Below, piece after piece: positions 11,662 through 25,909 of a stretch of DNA of 64,000 bases. The translations under genes were made by a program, and so were the position numbers. The DNA is from Chiua virens. Its lineage: Eukaryota; Basidiomycota; Agaricomycetes; Boletales; Boletaceae. Positions within the stretch are counted from its first letter, which is position 1, and the number at the start of each line of letters is the position of its first letter. The stretch lies in assembly GCA_019787685.1 (NCBI GenBank), contig JAHNUO010000011.1, positions 434,001-498,000 on the forward strand, read 5' to 3'. Below the pieces are notes generated by a model. The model ran no database searches. It was not told the DNA's origin and worked only from the letters and a program-made list of their open reading frames with translations.

Positions 11662-12170
11662 GCTGTTTCGGGATCAGAAACGTTACATACTACATGACGG
11701 TGCCGGGAATCGCGGAGGACGCCGCGATGTGTGCTGATCAAACGGCGTTCGTAGATGTGACGATCGCCTGTTACGTACCATAATTATCGCGAGTACAGTT
11801 TCCGTGACAATATCGCACCTATTAAAAAAAATAAGCCCACCTGATCACCGAGATGAAATAACTGCCGCACGTTTTCCAAGGCCGCTCTTCAACCGTTTAT
11901 CCCACAGATACTACCAGGGGTACCTTAGTGGTAGACCCCCGAGACAAGCATCTTCGCAAGATCTCCCAGACTCAAATCTATAGATAGACAGGAGAAACAG
12001 GAACTCGGGAGTGGAGATGCCTCGAGGTCGTTGTAGCATCAGTGAAACGTGCGTATCCAATCGAAAACAAGGTCCTTTCACAACCACAAGCAGTCCAAGA
12101 CCGCGGAGAAATGGGGCCACGTATATCTGCGAAATTCTCGTTTTTTTTTTTTTTTCATTCCTCAGACTGT
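11662..12170. other. intergenic with a T15 run
   Basis: No gene is seen. It contains the presumed 5' flank of the coiled-coil gene and a long poly-T tract at about 12141-12155. Confidence 0.4.
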
Positions 12171-12611
12171 CTATACAAATCCACGTCTCCCCAGGCCCTT
12201 CCTTTGGGAAGTGATCTGTTCCACGGTGGTCATCCTGCGACCACGCATTCGGGAAAGGACGGAGACAAACCTAGCTCCTTCTGGTATCTCAATTTCACCA
12301 GTCTTGGCGTCTATTGTGATGTATCTGGTGATCTCTACGGCAGGTCGATGGGGACATCTAACAGCACGGGGTTTGAGCACGCGCCTCCCGAAGACAAATG
12401 CTGACCAACATTTGGAAGATACGCGAGAACGGGAAGCAATGGATGCGAGATTCTCCACCTGGGACCTTCTCAGGCTCACAGGAATACTGGACTGGACCGT
12501 GCACAAATAGGTAGGTGGTGTGGACACTGCGATTCGAGGATACGCACCAATCTCGAGTAACTGGCATTTGGAGCGCTGTTCCGAGGAATGGTCCTTGGAT
12601 TTTTGAGACAT
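12171..12611 (-). CDS. possible small basic protein divergent from SAHH
   Basis: A minus-strand frame with an internal Met at 12611 gives about 146 residues. The last 80 look protein-like (EITRYITIDAKTGEIEIPEG, then RMRGRRMTTVEQITSQRKG). The open frame continues upstream over SAHH exons 1-2, so the true start must be inside. A divergent pair sharing the 12612-12830 promoter region would fit. No family is recognised and a plus-strand reading of the same DNA is also open, so this call is weak. Confidence 0.3.
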   Translation of the reverse strand: MSQKSKDHSSEQRSKCQLLEIGAYPRIAVSTPPTYLCTVQSSIPVSLRRSQVENLASIASRSRVSSKCWSAFVFGRRVLKPRAVRCPHRPAVEITRYITIDAKTGEIEIPEGARFVSVLSRMRGRRMTTVEQITSQRKGLGRRGFV

Positions 12612-12830
12612 GAATCGGGACCAACTTGAATCTCGCCCGCAAGATCTACTTAACTTACTGCCCTTGGTCGAACCAACTGGAAAGTGTTCACTTGTCGTTC
12701 TCATGAACCAAGTCGAGATTCCCACGCAGCTGACCACGTGGGGTGGGAAATAAAAGCTGGCATCGAAATCGCTCGCACTTACCTCGCTCTGTTTCGCTTC
12801 CCTCATCATCCCCTCCAAGAACTTGTGAAA

Positions 12831-14694
<1,864 letters not shown>

Positions 14695-15005
14695 ACACGT
14701 CATGTTGCATGATGGCCTCAACGTGCCCTCGCTGATATGAGAGGAACGGGACCTTCAACGTCCTATAGGGTTTGGATGTAATGTATTGAAGAGTCTTGGA
14801 CGCTCTTTGTGAGGCAGACGGAGAAAGGGCTGGCCCGACGACCACGTCCTGGAGGACTCGGGAAGGATGGTCGTATCGTGTCGCAGGTAGGGCCTCAACG
14901 TGCCCGATAGTGTTGTTATTATGAGCTAGTGAAATGGAAGGTGTGATTACATAATAATAGAGTGGATGAGGGTGTGACGCGGAGTGCGACGGTAAGAGAC
15001 GACAA

Positions 15006-17830
15006 ATGGTCTCGTCTGCGCGCAATCCAAACGAGTCCTACGCACAGCGTGCAAAAAAGGCGAGTACGTCTTCGAACACACAACAAAAACGACAGCACGA
15101 CAAGCCGACAAGCCATGCGACATCCGCACCACCGTCGTCCCTAAAACCCCCACAGGTAAACGTCTGGGCCGAACGCATCAAGGAGCAAAAGGCCAACGCT
15201 GGCTCTGCCGTCTCTCACATGCCCCGCCAGCGCGCCACCTCGTCCCCCCAGCCCATCCGCGATGACGACGCGATCCAGCGCCGATCGTCCAAGTCGGATC
15301 TCGCCACACAGCTCGCTATCCTTGACCAGCAGGACGAGCACGATCCCTTCGTGGTCCGTGTCCCGCCCCACCTCTCCCGCCAATCCTCCTCCAGCACGAA
15401 CCCCCTCCCCGTCACAGACCCCACCGCATGGCCCCACCTCTCCGCCGCAGACTCGCATAGCAACCCCGGTCACGATTCTGGCCCCTTCCTCTCCGCCGCC
15501 CCCTCCAGGCAGAGTGCGTGTTTGCCCTTGTTTTATCCCACGATAACCCTCACTTTTATGCCACCAACAGATAGTATCACTTCCTTTCGGCACAATGCGT
15601 ACTCCCCGTCCGGCTCCGCGCGTCTGCCCCGGGTACAGAGCACCCTCTCCCAGCATTCTCACTCAGCGTCACAGAGCAGATCCGGTAGCTCTGCATCAAG
15701 TCCACGTTTACAGATCCGCGTCCGTCCGCTGCCACTCGACGACGATCTCAGATTAGACCCCCTCCACCAGAGATCCTCACATCAGCGCTCAAGTTCTCCC
15801 TTGTCCGACCCCCCATTCCGCGTCGATCCCTCTCTAGATCCCGCTTACCGTCCCTCCCCTATACCTCCATTGCAAGACATCCATTCCCGCTATGCACAGC
15901 CCTTCCTTCCCCAGTACGCGTTTCCTCAGCAATTCAAAACTACTCATGCTCCAGGTCATCATTCCCCTACTTATATTCCTCCTCATTCCGGCCAGGCAAC
16001 GCCCCCTTACTCCCACTATCCCCCCTACCCTGCATATATGTACAGCCATCCCTCCCTATATTGGGGCGATTACGCCCCTCCCCATTCACATGCTCATTTC
16101 CAGTCTCAACCTCCAGTCCCCTCTAATCCCCTCACCGCTTCTGAACATCCTCGCCCCCGTAAAGCGGATCTCGGCTCCGCCTCTTCTGCCGTTACGACAG
16201 AGTCCGAGGACCCACCGCAACCCCAGCATAAACCGTCCAAGAACGTCGTATTCGGTACCATCGGCCTTTCAGACTCTTCCTCGCCCGCAACCCCTCCGCC
16301 TGTTACCGAAGAACAGCAGGCGAACACCGTGGTCGAACACGTAACAGAGCAGTTTGCGACTTTCTCCATTGGGGTAAGCCCACATGAGCCTGGGCCTTCC
16401 CGGCTTGGGAGTCGAAAATCTTCTGTCCGATCATTGTCCAGAACGGTCTCTGCGCAACCCGCTACTAATGAAGGCGTCAAAGACTTGCCTACCCCGTCGC
16501 GAGAGGTCAATGGAACTAACAAACCGGTCAAGTGGGAATTCGGCACAACTCATAGCGAGGATCTCAACGCCTCGCAAGCTTCGGCACCACCCCCACCGAC
16601 ATCGACATCGCTTCCTGTACCAAACCATCAAGGCACCTCTGGTCCGGAGAATGCCGACGATCAACCCGAGGCAGTAAACACTCCCTCTTCACCCGTCACT
16701 TTGCGAACCAATCGTGCGATGGACAAGTCTGAAACAGGTTCGCCTACCAGCGACGTGTGGGTAGTCAAAGATTACGGGTACGGGTTTGGCGACCAGAGTG
16801 GGTTGGGGAATGCGCCCGAAGTCGCACGCTTGGAGATGCACGAACGGGAAAAGGAGCGCGTGCGCGATAAGCAGCGGGAACGCGATATGTTCCGGGATCA
16901 TTATCACGATAGGAACTGGGTACCTGGGCGACAGCCCGGCTGGCGGCATGAGAATGGCATCGAGGAAGGAAGGGATGGTTGGGAGCAGCGGGGAACTATT
17001 GACGTACCGAGGCATATGCGGCCACGACGAGGCTCGTTTCCGGGTTATGGAGGGCACGAACGGGGTGGGTTTACCCCCAGACGAGGAAGAGCGTTTGGAG
17101 GCCGCTTCCAAGGTGGCCGTGGGAGGGGAGCCTTCTTCCATCACCGACCTGGGTCGTACCCGTATGCGCCGCAACCGCATCCACCCCCGTCGCCGTTCGA
17201 GGTGCTTCCGCCTGCAATCGATATTGTCAATGGGTATGGTCAGCTTCCCTACATACCTCCAGAGCTGGAATCGCACAAGGCTATTCCTCCTATCCCCCAG
17301 CCGTTCGTACCGAACACTTATTTGGCCGAGGCGGCGCAAAACTGTTTGTTGGATCAGCTGGAGTATTATATTAGTCCGCAGAATATGGTGCAAGACTTTT
17401 ACCTCCGGCAGAGGGTGAGTTCTGGCTCATCCCCACTGCTGATCGTTGTCCCTTGGTGCGTTGCTTTAACGTGTATCATGTCTTATTGCAGATGGACGAC
17501 GAGGGCTGGATCCCGATATCACTCTTGGCGTCGTTCAAGCGGGTACGCCAGTTGCATACCGACGCAGATGTCGCCAGGGAGGTGCTGAGCCGGTCGAGGG
17601 TAGTCGAGGTGAACGGGGATTGGGTAAGAATGGGAAGCAGGCAATGGGAATCTTTTGTGTTACCGAACGCGCCGAGGAGTATGGTGACGGGAGTCGACCA
17701 TGAAGAAGGCAAGAATCCTGCGCCCAGTACTTATCACGATCCCGATGGAGATGCGGAATACGGAGATGTCGCGGAGGAACATGGGGAAATAGAAGGTGAC
17801 TGCGAGGGCGAGGACTGCGACGGGCGATGA
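15006..17830 (+). CDS. La-motif (LARP) RNA-binding protein
   Basis: A long disordered N-terminal region (Ser/Pro/His/Tyr-rich, with an RGG/Arg-Gly patch GGRGRGAFFHH about 17120) precedes a C-terminal La-type winged helix: LDQLEYYISPQNMVQDFYLR at the end of exon 2, then MDDEGWIPISLLASFKRVRQ opening the next exon. The main intron is 17415-17491. A 57-base in-frame GT-AG intron at 15514-15570 is also likely, because the stretch it covers is hydrophobic and out of character. The layout matches LARP1/Sro9-type proteins, which bind RNA 3' ends or mRNA in the cytoplasm and affect translation. After the TGA at 17830 another frame continues with an acidic tail (EEEDEIVFVIGEEAEE) to a TGA at 17907-17909, so the present C-terminus may be shortened by a one-base shift. 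Confidence 0.85.
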
Positions 17831-17909
17831 GGAGGAGGACGAGATCGTGTTTGTGATTGGGGAGGAAGCTGAGGAATCGTGGATGCCTGTACCGGAACGC
17901 AGGCAGTGA

Positions 17910-19510
17910 TCGCAGCCTTCGTATCTTCGTTCCGTCTTCTTCCCCCTTTGCGCTCGACCTACAGCCTAGGTTGCTGTGCCTCTTTTTTTCAGATCGGAAG
18001 AAACGCATTTAACTCGCATTTGGCCTTGTACAAAACGGTGATAAAGCATTCCGTTTCATGTATACATACCCACATCAGTCAGGGCTGCCCCTTTTCGTTG
18101 GTGCTACGTTTCTTCTCATCTTTACGTGTAGGATCCATCTCTTGGTTTGCTGTCCTCAACGATTGCTGCGCACACTCACACACAGACTCGTATACATGCA
18201 TATGTAGCTTTTTTCGCTTTCACTCGCTGTTATGCCTCGTCATATCGTTTCAACTCTGAGGGCAATGTCAGGCTAGCACGACAAGCGGTATAAATGTGCC
18301 ACGTCTTACACGTCACAAATTGAGCGATTTCCGTCAAAGGCCGAGGACTCGGAGATCTACTGCACGGCCTTGGAAGGATATCATCCCAAGAAGCCTTGAT
18401 GTGAGACCGACTACACTAGTGACGTGTACTAGAGACCTTGCTATATATCTAGCCATGTCGTAATACTGTGGTGACCAGAGTCTTCCTTGCACCCGTGCTT
18501 CGTGGTCGCGCGTTGGTCCTGTTCCGTTGCCCGCCCGTCTCAGCCATGGCCGGCCTTCAAATTTCCAGTACGTTCCGGTTCGAGAGTAGAGGTAAATGGA
18601 CAAATTGACATTGCATGCAATACAGTATGTAGACCCATCAGGACTCTGTGCACGAAGATACCGACGAGTCCACAATTTGAACTGTTAGGGACGCCATTTG
18701 GCGATCGGGTTTGTCGTTACCATGTCAACATCGAGGTACGATCTTGCCGCAGTTCGTTACGTCTCTGGCCCAACTCCATTACACATCGCGGAACTTCAAG
18801 TTGCGCAGGCTGGGCGGCTATATCGAACAAGCTATCGTCGGTGATGATCTTGTCGCAGTTCATTGGTGGAGGAAGAACAAATATTGGCCGTGTTTAATCG
18901 TTATCATCAGTGCGTCGTGCAATGTCACGTCCTTTTTGACCCTTGCAGGAATGGCTGCCAGTGACGAGGCAGGGCCTGGCAGGCTCTGTAATCCGGCTAG
19001 TACAGTTCGAGCTGGCCACATCATTCTATGACAGCATCCTTTGATCCCAAATTGCAGCAAGACTTTGCTGACTTTGAAACACCATGTGCATGCACGGGAT
19101 GAAACAAGAGTGATAATTTATCCTTGTGTTCGCTATCCGCGAAAACGGAGGGTGCGATGACACTTCTTGGGCGACATCGCGAGGTCGTGCACACAAACGT
19201 GCTTGGGAACGTCGGGTGAGAATGTAAAGCGCATCCAAAGACTCGTCTTATCTAAGTTTCAGGGTTTCATTTCGGAGTCATGATGTAGGGGAGCGACTGA
19301 CATGTTACTGATGGCTGCATGTGTCCCGTAGCCATCATGCCGCATCAGTGCGAATCCTGTGGTTCTGGATGTAAACAGATCCTGATAAGGCGCGATATTC
19401 GCATGCAGTCTTGAAACGTACATATATGTACGTTAAGTGGAAGTTGTCGGGCGATTTAGACTCTCACTCGCGCGCCTATCCTCTCTTTTTAATCTTCAGC
19501 ACTCGTACTC
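17910..19510. other. 1.6 kb without a confident gene
   Basis: This is the 3' flank of the La-motif gene and promoter of the MFS gene. Plus-strand pieces between 18545 and 19030 have plausible splice signals and a protein-like segment (LHYTSRNFKLRRLGGYIEQA), but no family is recognised and no full gene can be built. Confidence 0.35.
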
Positions 19511-22218
19511 ATGGACCAAGTGCGCGGGGACCAAATTAATGACGGTAGGGCGTCGCCGACCAAGACCGATATGGATTCGCTTGGGAAGGAACAGGTTCAG
19601 GTGGTGGATGACGCGGACGGGGTGGACTTGATGACGTATTACGAAGAGGCTGCCGGACGGCTCGTCGTCGATCCTCAGTATGTAATTCATTTGGGTTCTG
19701 TGCACGTTCGCATCATGTGAGGATATAGACAGGCCAAAGTCGAGTTTGGAGAGGACGTCGCGTCGCGACTGAAGCTCTCTGAAGACGGTACGATCGTGCT
19801 CTGGCCTCAGCCGACCAACGATCCGAATGACCCCCAGAACGTATGTGTGTGTTTTGGATCGATGATCGTGATGATGATGGTGTCGTTTAGTGGAGCAATG
19901 GGCGCAAGGCGTTACATTTGTTGATTGCGACGATGGCTGCCTTTGTTCCCGACTTTGATTCGGCGATTGGTGGGTCGAGTTTGCATGACCGTGTAGACGC
20001 ACTGACGGACGGGTATGGGACGTGCGATGTAGGTATCGCGGCCATCTTTCCGCTGGCGGAGCAGTATGACACGACAACTGGGGTCATCAACAATCTGACG
20101 TCCAAGTGAGTGGCGGTTTGTTCATGACACGAAAAACACGTGGATGGATTGCTGACGATGCGACCTAGTTGGAGTATTTTCCTCCTCGGTAATTGCACTC
20201 GCTGCGTCTCTGCTGAACGGTCGTGATCTGACGCACGCCCGAATGTCAAGGTTGGGGAGGCATTTTTTATGTCATGTTGATGAGACGCTACGGGCGGTTG
20301 CCTGTCTTGTTCTGGTCGCAGTTGTTGTCCCTTGGGTTTTTGATTGGTGCGACGTTTGCTCCGAATCTGGCTACGTTTGCGGGTACGTGTCGTCTTGTTC
20401 CGTTAGGATGGCATGGTGATGGTCGTTTGGATTAGGGATGCGCTGTCTCACCGCATTCTTTGGGTACGCAGTCTCTGTTTGAATTTCGAATTCTATTCTG
20501 ATAGCCTTTCAGAACGTGTCCTCAGGTCACCGTACGCCTTCTCATCCACTGTCTTGTTCGAATTTCGTTGTGACCCTGTGTCGTTGATTGAAATAGGGTC
20601 TGTTTATCGTCACGGATATATATCCGTTCCACCTCCACGCGCGGAAACTGAACGTCTGGACGTCCGGCTTCATTATGTACGTTCTCTCTTTATTGTCTCC
20701 ATCATTCCTGTTTTGAGCTAGATTCATAGTTCGCCGTTCATTTCTCCATTCCTATTCGGATTCCTGGTTGCGCGGGCAAAGTAAGTTGTCTGATGTGTGT
20801 TGCCATGCGTGGATGCCTAAATTCAATGCTGTGTAGTTGGAGGTGGAGCTATGGCATTGGCTGTATGTACAGCGCCATCGTCCTGATACTTATCGTTTTC
20901 TTCATGGAAGAAACGTAAGGTGGCGTCGCTGATTCACTCGCATCAGGTGCTGACCATGCCGTAGAATGTATGACAGAGGGAAAAACCGACCTCCCCCTCG
21001 TAAACGTCGAGTTTGCAATATCGCATGCAGACACTTGTCGGCATGACTGGACTCGAGCTCGCGAAATACAGGGCGTCATGGGGGAAGGTCATCATGGCCT
21101 GCTTGAATGTCGTCTGGCGACCGCAGTTTCTCTTGGTTGCCATATTCGAGGTAAGCTATCTGAGCCTCAGTGCTACCGGTTTTCAACGTGTTTTCCGTAC
21201 TTAGGGCGCCATGTTTGGGTTTAGTATTGGAATGAACGTAAGTTGTTAACGTTGGCAGAAACACTGCATGCTAACGTGTCCAGGTTACCAATGTCTTGTT
21301 CCTTGGTACGCCTCCGCCGGTTGGGTTTGGGTTCAACGAGGACATCGTCTCTGCTGCGTATGCTACGCCCATGGTTGGTGTTGATGCGGCAGCGGTTTGT
21401 ATCGTACGCTGACACGCCTGACCTCAGATTGCAGTCGTGCTGGGTGAAATACTTGGCCGCTTTGCAAATGATTGGATCATGAGAGTCAATATCCGACGCC
21501 ACGGAGGCTTCCACGAGGCTGAGAGCCGACTCTGGTGCGTACACATCGTCGGAACGCGACGATGAACTCATCGAAGGACGGTAGGATATGCTACGTTGCG
21601 GTGCCACTCTTTTTGTGCGGCTGTTTGCTACTCGGAGCGGGTATCCAGCATGTGAACACGGCGTCCTTGATTATGGGCTGGGGGATTGCAGAGGTGGCGG
21701 TGATGATCAACACGGTCGCGATCTGTGAGTGCTCGATTGACATGGTTGGAATCGGCAGTTGAGCGTGTTGGAAGATGCCTATTGCAATGATTGTTTCCCC
21801 AAGTATCAGGTGGGTGTTCTCTCGCGCATCAAGGTTGATCCCTGATGACCTTTGTTCGCCAGGGTGAAATCAGCGCACTGATCAACCTTGCGCGGGTCCT
21901 TGGCGGTAAGTTGATTGACATGTCGCAAGCAGTCTATGATTGCTCAATCGCGTGTGCACAGGCTTCGGCGTGGCATTCTTCCAAGTCCCATGGGCGACAA
22001 AATCGGGTGGATTGTTGGTCTTTGGTGTCGAGGCTGCGTACGTTCCCGATTCAAGTTCCTGTCTCTCCGATGAACATGTTGTGCAGGATCACCATAGGTC
22101 TGTTCTTGATCTCGGTCCCCTTGATCCAACTAAAAGGCGCTTACTTCCGAGTTCGTGACGGTGTTTTTCTCTCTTTCAATGGACTGACGGGATGCTGTAG
22201 AAACGGTTCCACTTGTGA
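19511..22218 (+). CDS. major facilitator superfamily transporter (multi-exon, one frame break)
   Basis: Exon 1 (19511-19677) encodes a cytoplasmic N-terminus ending GRLVVDP; the next exon gives VEFGEDVASRLKLSEDGTI. Then come transmembrane helices: ALHLLIATMAAFVPDFDSAI; PLAEQYDTTTGVINNLTS; the loop A motif form GGIFYVMLMRRYGRLPVLFW; GFLIGATFAPNLATFAG; and later helices at 21130-22140 (ATKSGGLLVFGVEA; TIGLFLISVPLIQLKGAYF). The last exon, 22201-22218, ends KRFHL. This is the 12-helix layout of fungal DHA1-like MFS carriers; the substrate cannot be told. Near 20995-21010 the frame changes between MYDRGKNRPPPRKR and LQYRMQTLVGMTGLELAKYR without room for an intron, so a base is missing or the gene is damaged in the central loop. 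Confidence 0.8.
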
Positions 22219-22689
22219 TGTGTATGTTTGCAAAAGTATGAGGATGCTGTCAGAGTGAGGTATTTAATGCGAGATGGTGGATGGTTGGTATACCAGCTTG
22301 TATGTAGATGATCTTGTCGACGTATCTACATTGTCACATTTTGACCGCTCGGTGGCTTTGATAAGTTATTTCATTTCTACACCAGACCGTGATGTTTCGA
22401 TTGTACCTCTCGTTTAGCACCTTGAATCCTCCTGTACCATCAACTTATACAACTCCTTGTAATTATAAGTCAGTAACCAGTGTGTAGAGTGAATGGACAA
22501 AGTTGTGAAACTCCCGTCCGAAGTCCGATCGGACAAAGATTGATTTGAAGCACGTGGTTGCGTTTTCTACTCAAACATTTACTAAGTTACAATTGTCCAC
22601 AGAATTGGTCTTCTCGAACCTCGAATAATGCGGTAGCACGCCAGTCGTTGCTTTCTCCAGTACCTCCAGCATACTGCCTTGCTGCCGAC
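22219..22689. other. intergenic
   Basis: 3' flank of the MFS gene and 5' flank of the carrier. No gene is seen. Confidence 0.4.
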
Positions 22690-23633
22690 ATGACAGACGA
22701 CACACACGCCGTCTCACCCGTCGTACGCGCGGTCAAGGACATCACCTTTGGAAGTGTACGTTTCTTGGACTCGATACATCAGGCGAACGTTTAACATTGT
22801 TGGGTACAGATCACAGGCATGGTGACCAATGTATTCGAGCACCCATTCGAACTCACGAAAGTCAGGCTCCAGTCTCAAGTGCTGCAAGATTCAAAGGACC
22901 AATAGACTGTCTCGTCCGAACTTTTCAAAACGAAGGTGTACGGGGACTCTATCGTGTGTGTCCTTTTACGTGTGCATCGCCATGCGGTCTAAGGCCTAGA
23001 TTGTGAAACAGGGATTACCTGCGCCCGTTGCTGGCGCTGGTGCAGTAACGAGCTCCATCCTGTAGGTCCATCACCATTTCTTCCCAGATCTTATTGATAT
23101 GGATGTATGTACCTATCGCAGGACCCCCGTAGAACTTGTGAAATGTAAGATGCAAGTTCAAATGCTTGCTGTACGGGCGCAGCAGCTACTCGGGGGCCAA
23201 CGCCTATTAAATCCCGGGCACTCGCAGCGATGATGTTCGCGGTCTCTGGCTCGGTCAAACGGGTACCCTCATTCGAGAGTCAGGCGGTGGCGCCACCTGG
23301 TTCACGTGCAAAGAGTTCGTGGGGGCACGGCTCATCCAACGGCGCGCAATTCTGACGGGCACATCTCTCGGGCGAAAATACATTCTCCCATGGGAGTCCG
23401 CTGTCTCAGGGGCATGCGCCAGGGCAGTGTTCAACTTTTCCCTGTTTCCGGCGGACACGAGTAAGAGTGCGATGGAGACGGAAGAAGAGCTGCGACCGCG
23501 CGGCCAGGGTGTTCCTCTGCCCATGTTTTTAGACACGGCGAGGGCGATGTACAAGGCGCAGCCGCGCAGGGGATTCGTGGGTTTTACGCTGGGTGTGGAA
23601 TTACTGTGGCGAGGTCTATACCGAGCAGCGTAA
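22690..23633 (+). pseudogene. broken mitochondrial carrier, ORT1/ARG11 (ornithine) type
   Basis: All three SLC25 signature motifs are visible: HPFELTKVRLQ (about 22845), TPVELVKCKMQVQ (about 23125) and [15 protein letters not shown] (about 23450). LVKCKMQ in repeat 2 is typical of ornithine/carnitine-group carriers of the mitochondrial inner membrane. Exon 1 is 22690-22755 and exon 2 opens at 22810. The reading frame shifts at about 22890, and twice more between about 23175 and 23240. Between GLYR (about 22955) and VAGAGAVTSSIL (about 23035) the stretch normally holding the next helix and linker, some 80 residues, is missing. The last third (23240-23633) reads through cleanly to GLYRAA. The loss of a segment plus several shifts argues for a pseudogene, not only for sequencing error. 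Confidence 0.75.
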
Positions 23634-23790
23634 TTATCTTTTTGATTTATGATGGGTTGAGTAAAAGATCTCTGTAGTGACCATTGGAACTACGAATTGT
23701 ACAATGGATCTTTGATTTGTACATTTTTAGCGGGCTTATGTATTTACCCACTCAGCTTTTTTCTCGACCACTTCTCAAAACTACATAATA

Positions 23791-25286
23791 ATGTTTGCTC
23801 TCACTGTAGTCTCTCTTTTATTCCTCTCTGCCACGGCAACCGTGAAAGCGACGCCGTGTGTCGCATTCGACATCAACTGGAATTTGCTAGCATTCGGCCT
23901 TGATGGCAAGGACTGGCTGGCTGGTACTCAAGACACTTGGTCCGGAAGTAAGGTCGCACTTTTACGCGTTGTATTCTTTTATAACTCGTTCTCTCTAGGT
24001 GGAAAGGCTACAGACGTCACTACCAGTGGCCGCCCGTAGGGACGCATAATGTTCTCCATACGCAAGGATTGACATATTTCCAGGCCTTTTGATGGTGCAA
24101 ACACTACATGCTACCTCTCGCAGGTATGTGTGTCGTGTTAGCAGTCTGTTGTTTTTCGTCTTCTGAATGTCCTCACAGTATGCCAACGCCATCTACGTTC
24201 TGAATGGTGACTCCAAGAACCCATCGTCCCTGTATATCTTCGATGCTGCGGCTAAGTCGTGGACTACACAAGCCACCACCCTTGGGTCCTTTGATACCAC
24301 TTCTTTCGACGCCATTTTGGACCATGACACCAACGTCTTTTGTACGCTCCTCTCTTCTACCTCGTACTCGCGCGGCTGACGGAAGGTGATGCTAGATGCG
24401 CTCTCCCACGGAAATTTAGTCTCGTTGAACATGGGTCTCCTCAAGGCCGCTAACAGCACGCCTATAGCGTGGGTTACCGACGAACAGTCTCCGTACCCGT
24501 CTAGCTACCAACCCGTGATGGCCCTGGCTCAGAACCACATTCATTTCCTTGACGTCCCCGGTGTTTCTGCCGGATCTGCAGACATCTTTGTCATTCACTG
24601 TATGTGTCGTGGTTGCATCGATCGCATTTTTACTTATCTTGAAATGAATTTCAACTATTGAGACTCGTACTTCCAGCCTCAATCACAGGCGTATCCCCTG
24701 ACCAATGGTGGTTCCTTCCCTGCTACGTATGGTCAGGCGACATCGTTTTTCCAGGATAACGGAGTAAGTTATCGAGTTCGAGTGTTCTGGTTCTGCTGAC
24801 GTATCATTTTAGGTCCAACAGGAGTTTGCTTTCATTCCTTCAGACTCGTCCGCAGTCTACGTCATTAATGTCGAGGTAGGGTGTCCGTCGCGTGTCCTGG
24901 TATTTTTTCCCTCAAAGATTGCTAGACCAACACTACTCAACAACTCGCCGCCCCAACGATCAAAGATCCCAAGGCGACTTACTTTGCTAGTACCAACTCG
25001 CTCGTTCAACTTTCCAGCAATGGCACAGTCTCTTTCCTTCCCTACCAGGAGGGTGACACATCCGTGAATGCAGCGGCTCCCTGGTCGACGGTCCAGTCTC
25101 TTGCTTCTGCGGCACCTCCGTCTGCCTAGCAGCAGCTCAAGCTCGGCTTCGGGTACTCAGTCCGCTTCAGGCAGCAAGTCGACCGGCACGAGCTCTGGAT
25201 CAACAAGTGGCGCGCTCGCTAGAACCACAGTCCACGTTGGATTCGTTCTTGCTACCCTATTGGGAGCCATGGCATACCTTTTGTAA
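23791..25286 (+). CDS. secreted, probably GPI-anchored protein of unknown function
   Basis: The start gives a signal peptide (MFALTVVSLLFLSATATVKA). Short introns separate exons that read FDINWNLLAFGLDGKDWLAG, YLSQYANAIYVLNGDSKN, LYIFDAAAKSWTTQATTL, ALSHGNLVSLNMGLLKAANS, and FAFIPSDSSAVYVINVE; the recurrent xxYVLN/LYxFD pattern suggests a beta-propeller-like fold. The C-terminus is a Ser/Gly/Thr-rich stalk followed by a hydrophobic tail (VHVGFVLATLLGAMAYLL), the usual GPI-attachment layout. At about 25125-25130 the frame must shift by one base (extra T before the Ser run) to join APPSA to the Ser stalk. This type of cell-surface protein is common in basidiomycetes. Exon borders are approximate. 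Confidence 0.7.
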
Positions 25287-25909
25287 GATTCGAGAGTACT
25301 AACCTTTAGGAAGGACGTACAGCGTCTGTGATACCATCTAGACGGACGTCGGACTGATCTATTCGATCTATCTCTTGCTTCATATATTCAGATGTGACTC
25401 GCATTGACTTCTAATATTTCCCTGATACTTACGTGTAGTGATACTTGCGTATTTGCGGGACATACATGGCTAGCTTTATTCCTTGTGCCCTTTGTTGGAA
25501 TTGTGAATGAACCTTGGGAGCGTGCCTTGCCCAGTTATGTACCCTCAGCCGAAGAGAGCTACGTTGTGTCGAATTGATCCGTTATTAATCTGATCGGTCT
25601 GATCGGGCCAATGTCCCGAGGCCGCCGAGAAGGTTGTTGAATGGTCCTTCGACGAAGTTGCTTGAGGTCAATTCATAACTTGAAGTAGTCGTACTCGCAT
25701 TGCAAGCTTTGCCAGGCAAGCTTGAGTTCCGAAAATTTCCATTTCCTGTACTCAAATTCCGGATGCGTCAAGCAAGCGGATTCAATTGAATATCAGGGTT
25801 CTGGTCCGGGGTCTAGCTTTTCCCAAGCCACGTCTTTCTCAGAGTCCCTACTTTGTTCCTGTCTACCCTTTAAAGTTTGCACTCTCATCCTCGCTGCTAC
25901 GACATTTCC

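Noticed and set aside
16689..17393. Long minus-strand reading frame opposite the La-motif gene
   Set aside because: Antisense shadow of GC-rich codons; no domain, while the plus strand holds a clear La motif.
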